DNA of 64,000 bases from Roseiconus lacunae (lineage in GTDB: Bacteria > Planctomycetota > Planctomycetia > Pirellulales > Pirellulaceae), in NCBI RefSeq assembly GCF_008312935.1, contig NZ_VSZO01000001.1, positions 186,001-250,000 on the forward strand, read 5' to 3'. Made by a program: the position numbers and the translations under genes. Of the stretch, positions 62,939 to 64,000 are shown piece after piece; positions within the stretch are counted from its first letter, which is position 1, and the number at the start of each line of letters is the position of its first letter. The notes below the pieces were generated by a model that did no database searches, was not told the DNA's origin, and worked only from the letters and a program-made list of their open reading frames with translations.

Positions 62939-64000
62939 ATGCCTGCTTCCCAATCCCAGACCCCGATCACCATTGTTATCACGCTGGAGGCCCTTTCGAC
63001 GGCACCTTTGGGGTGCTACGGGGGCTCCATAGGCGAGACGCCTACGATCGACGATCTGGCCGCAAGAGGGGTCGTGTTCGATCGTTGGACAAGTCCGGTC
63101 GATAAGCCTGCCGGCCTAATCCGACGATGGTTAGGCGAATGTAAAGAGTTGCTCGAAACAGAAGCGGCCGAATCGATTTGGGTGACCGACGATCCGTTAC
63201 TAAATGAAACAGACTACGATCCGATCTTCGGTGAATGCTGGATGTTGCAATCCAGAGTCGGCGGTCCGATCGTCGCCGGACTCGATCGCACCCGTCTGGC
63301 ACATAGTTTTTTTGAACTGATGGATCGTATCGGTCCCGACACCACGCTTGCGTGGCTACATTCGGCCGCGTTGCGAGAGTGCTGGGATTGGGTCGAAGTT
63401 CCCTTGCCGGATCCCGACGAAAACGACGACACACCTCATGAGGAGTTTGTCGGCGACGAACCCGAAACGCCAGTCGAACCGCTGCAGCTACCCGACAATG
63501 CCGACGTTCCACACCTTCATTTGGACGGCGAACAACATCCAGACTTACTGTTTTCATGGATGCAGCGTTATTCCAACCAGGTATTTGTGCTCGACACGAT
63601 GATGGACGCGTTGATGCAGTTCCTGGGGGAGCGTCCCTTCACGTTGATCATTGCCGGTACAAGCGGATTTTCATTCGGTGACAATCAGTGGATCGGTCAT
63701 CGTGCCGGTCCACTTCGTAGCGGCGATCTTCGACTTCCGCTGATCGTTTCGTCGGACGCGCCACTGCGAGTGCCCTCGTTGACGTCCGCAGATCAGTTTC
63801 CCAACGTGTTGCGTGCGGCGATCGAACGACAGGCCTGCATGACACCAGCGACTTGGGTTCACCGCGACGAAGAATTTAAACCGCTGATCGAAACCGAATC
63901 TGATCGTGCCAGGCGTGTGGTGACGACATCCTCTTGGTTTCTAGTCAACGAAACCGAAGACGTCACCGATGCAAAACTCTTCTTAAAGCCTGACGATGTA
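62939..64000 (+). CDS. Degenerate sulfatase/phosphatase-like protein, 3' end outside window
   Basis: At least 354 codons, open from ATG 62939 to the window edge with no stop. The N-terminus (ITIVITLEALSTAPLGCYGG, then TPTIDDLAARGVVFDRWTSP) resembles the start of type I sulfatases (LGCYG...TPNIDxLAxxG). The later segment DTMMDALMQFLGERPFTLI and SGDLRLPLIVSSDAPLRVP resembles the family's distal part. The catalytic C/S-x-P-x-R motif is not seen, the Asp pair before LGCYG is absent, and the metal-site DHG...GDH is TSGFSFGDN. It is thus a member of the alkaline phosphatase superfamily that probably lost activity. It may be a partial or specialised paralogue. The C-terminus is unknown. Confidence 0.78.
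   Translation, partial: MPASQSQTPITIVITLEALSTAPLGCYGGSIGETPTIDDLAARGVVFDRWTSPVDKPAGLIRRWLGECKELLETEAAESIWVTDDPLLNETDYDPIFGECWMLQSRVGGPIVAGLDRTRLAHSFFELMDRIGPDTTLAWLHSAALRECWDWVEVPLPDPDENDDTPHEEFVGDEPETPVEPLQLPDNADVPHLHLDGEQHPDLLFSWMQRYSNQVFVLDTMMDALMQFLGERPFTLIIAGTSGFSFGDNQWIGHRAGPLRSGDLRLPLIVSSDAPLRVPSLTSADQFPNVLRAAIERQACMTPATWVHRDEEFKPLIETESDRARRVVTTSSWFLVNETEDVTDAKLFLKPDDV

Noticed and set aside
1-64000. tRNA, rRNA, CRISPR arrays, insertion sequences and prophage genes
   Set aside because: I looked for T-loop motifs, direct repeats with spacers, transposases and integrases and recognised none; the HNH gene alone is not evidence of a mobile element.

Overview
This window reads as a chromosome segment of a planctomycete, most likely of the Rhodopirellula/Rubripirellula (Pirellulaceae) type. 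The taxonomic clues are the families present: three DUF1559 proteins, two PQQ-type beta-propeller exported proteins, SHD1-like C-terminal domains, a protein with an N-terminal LEPR-type export signal and a dockerin, a PEP-CTERM protein, a sulfatase-like protein, ECF sigma plus kinase-like pairs, and a lysine-repeat histone H1-like protein. Genes are mostly monocistronic or in short runs, Shine-Dalgarno sites are often absent, and no tRNA, rRNA, CRISPR array or insertion sequence was recognised.

Layout. 1-3.1 kb: aminotransferase and omega-amidase (probably the transamination/omega-amidase route that recycles 2-oxo acids such as the methionine analogue), then a site-2-type membrane protease. 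3.6-6.5 kb: a lysine-repeat nucleoid protein behind a perfect 14-bp inverted repeat, an Mrp-type Fe-S/ATPase protein and a protein with 45 cysteines. 7-13.9 kb: cupin, two PQQ-propeller proteins, and an overlapping set lipoprotein - pseudo-receiver - panD, then a DUF606 membrane protein. 13.9-23.3 kb: ECF sigma factor overlapping a degenerate kinase, facing three unorthodox DUF1559 proteins (one fused to a DUF2306-like membrane domain) and a large conserved protein of unknown function. 23.3-43.3 kb: mostly metabolic and housekeeping genes (disulfide oxidoreductase-like flavoprotein, beta-helix protein, PEP-CTERM protein, aquaporin, cytidine deaminase, FHA protein, rRNA methyltransferase, ferredoxin, HNH nuclease, gltX, dihaem cytochrome c, glnS, CAP-dockerin protein, bioF).

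43.6-56.4 kb is the most remarkable part. It is a co-directional run of eleven genes: receiver, small acidic protein, CheW, a chemoreceptor without a periplasmic sensor domain, a CheA-REC hybrid kinase, a receiver-PATAN (DUF4388) protein, an FHA-like coiled-coil protein, a Pro-rich coiled-coil protein, a formylglycine-enzyme-family (SUMF1-like) protein, a zinc-ribbon P-loop GTPase and a GAP1-N-like protein. No CheR or CheB is present. I read this as a chemosensory-type signalling array coupled to a GTPase/GAP1 module of the kind otherwise known from predicted conflict systems. The coupling is an inference from gene order and overlaps.

56.5-64 kb: a GT-C-type glycosyltransferase divergent from an RND/MMPL-type transporter, a YuxH-like EAL-HDOD protein, a WecG/TagA-type glycosyltransferase, and a sulfatase-like gene that runs off the window end and seems to lack the catalytic and metal-binding residues.
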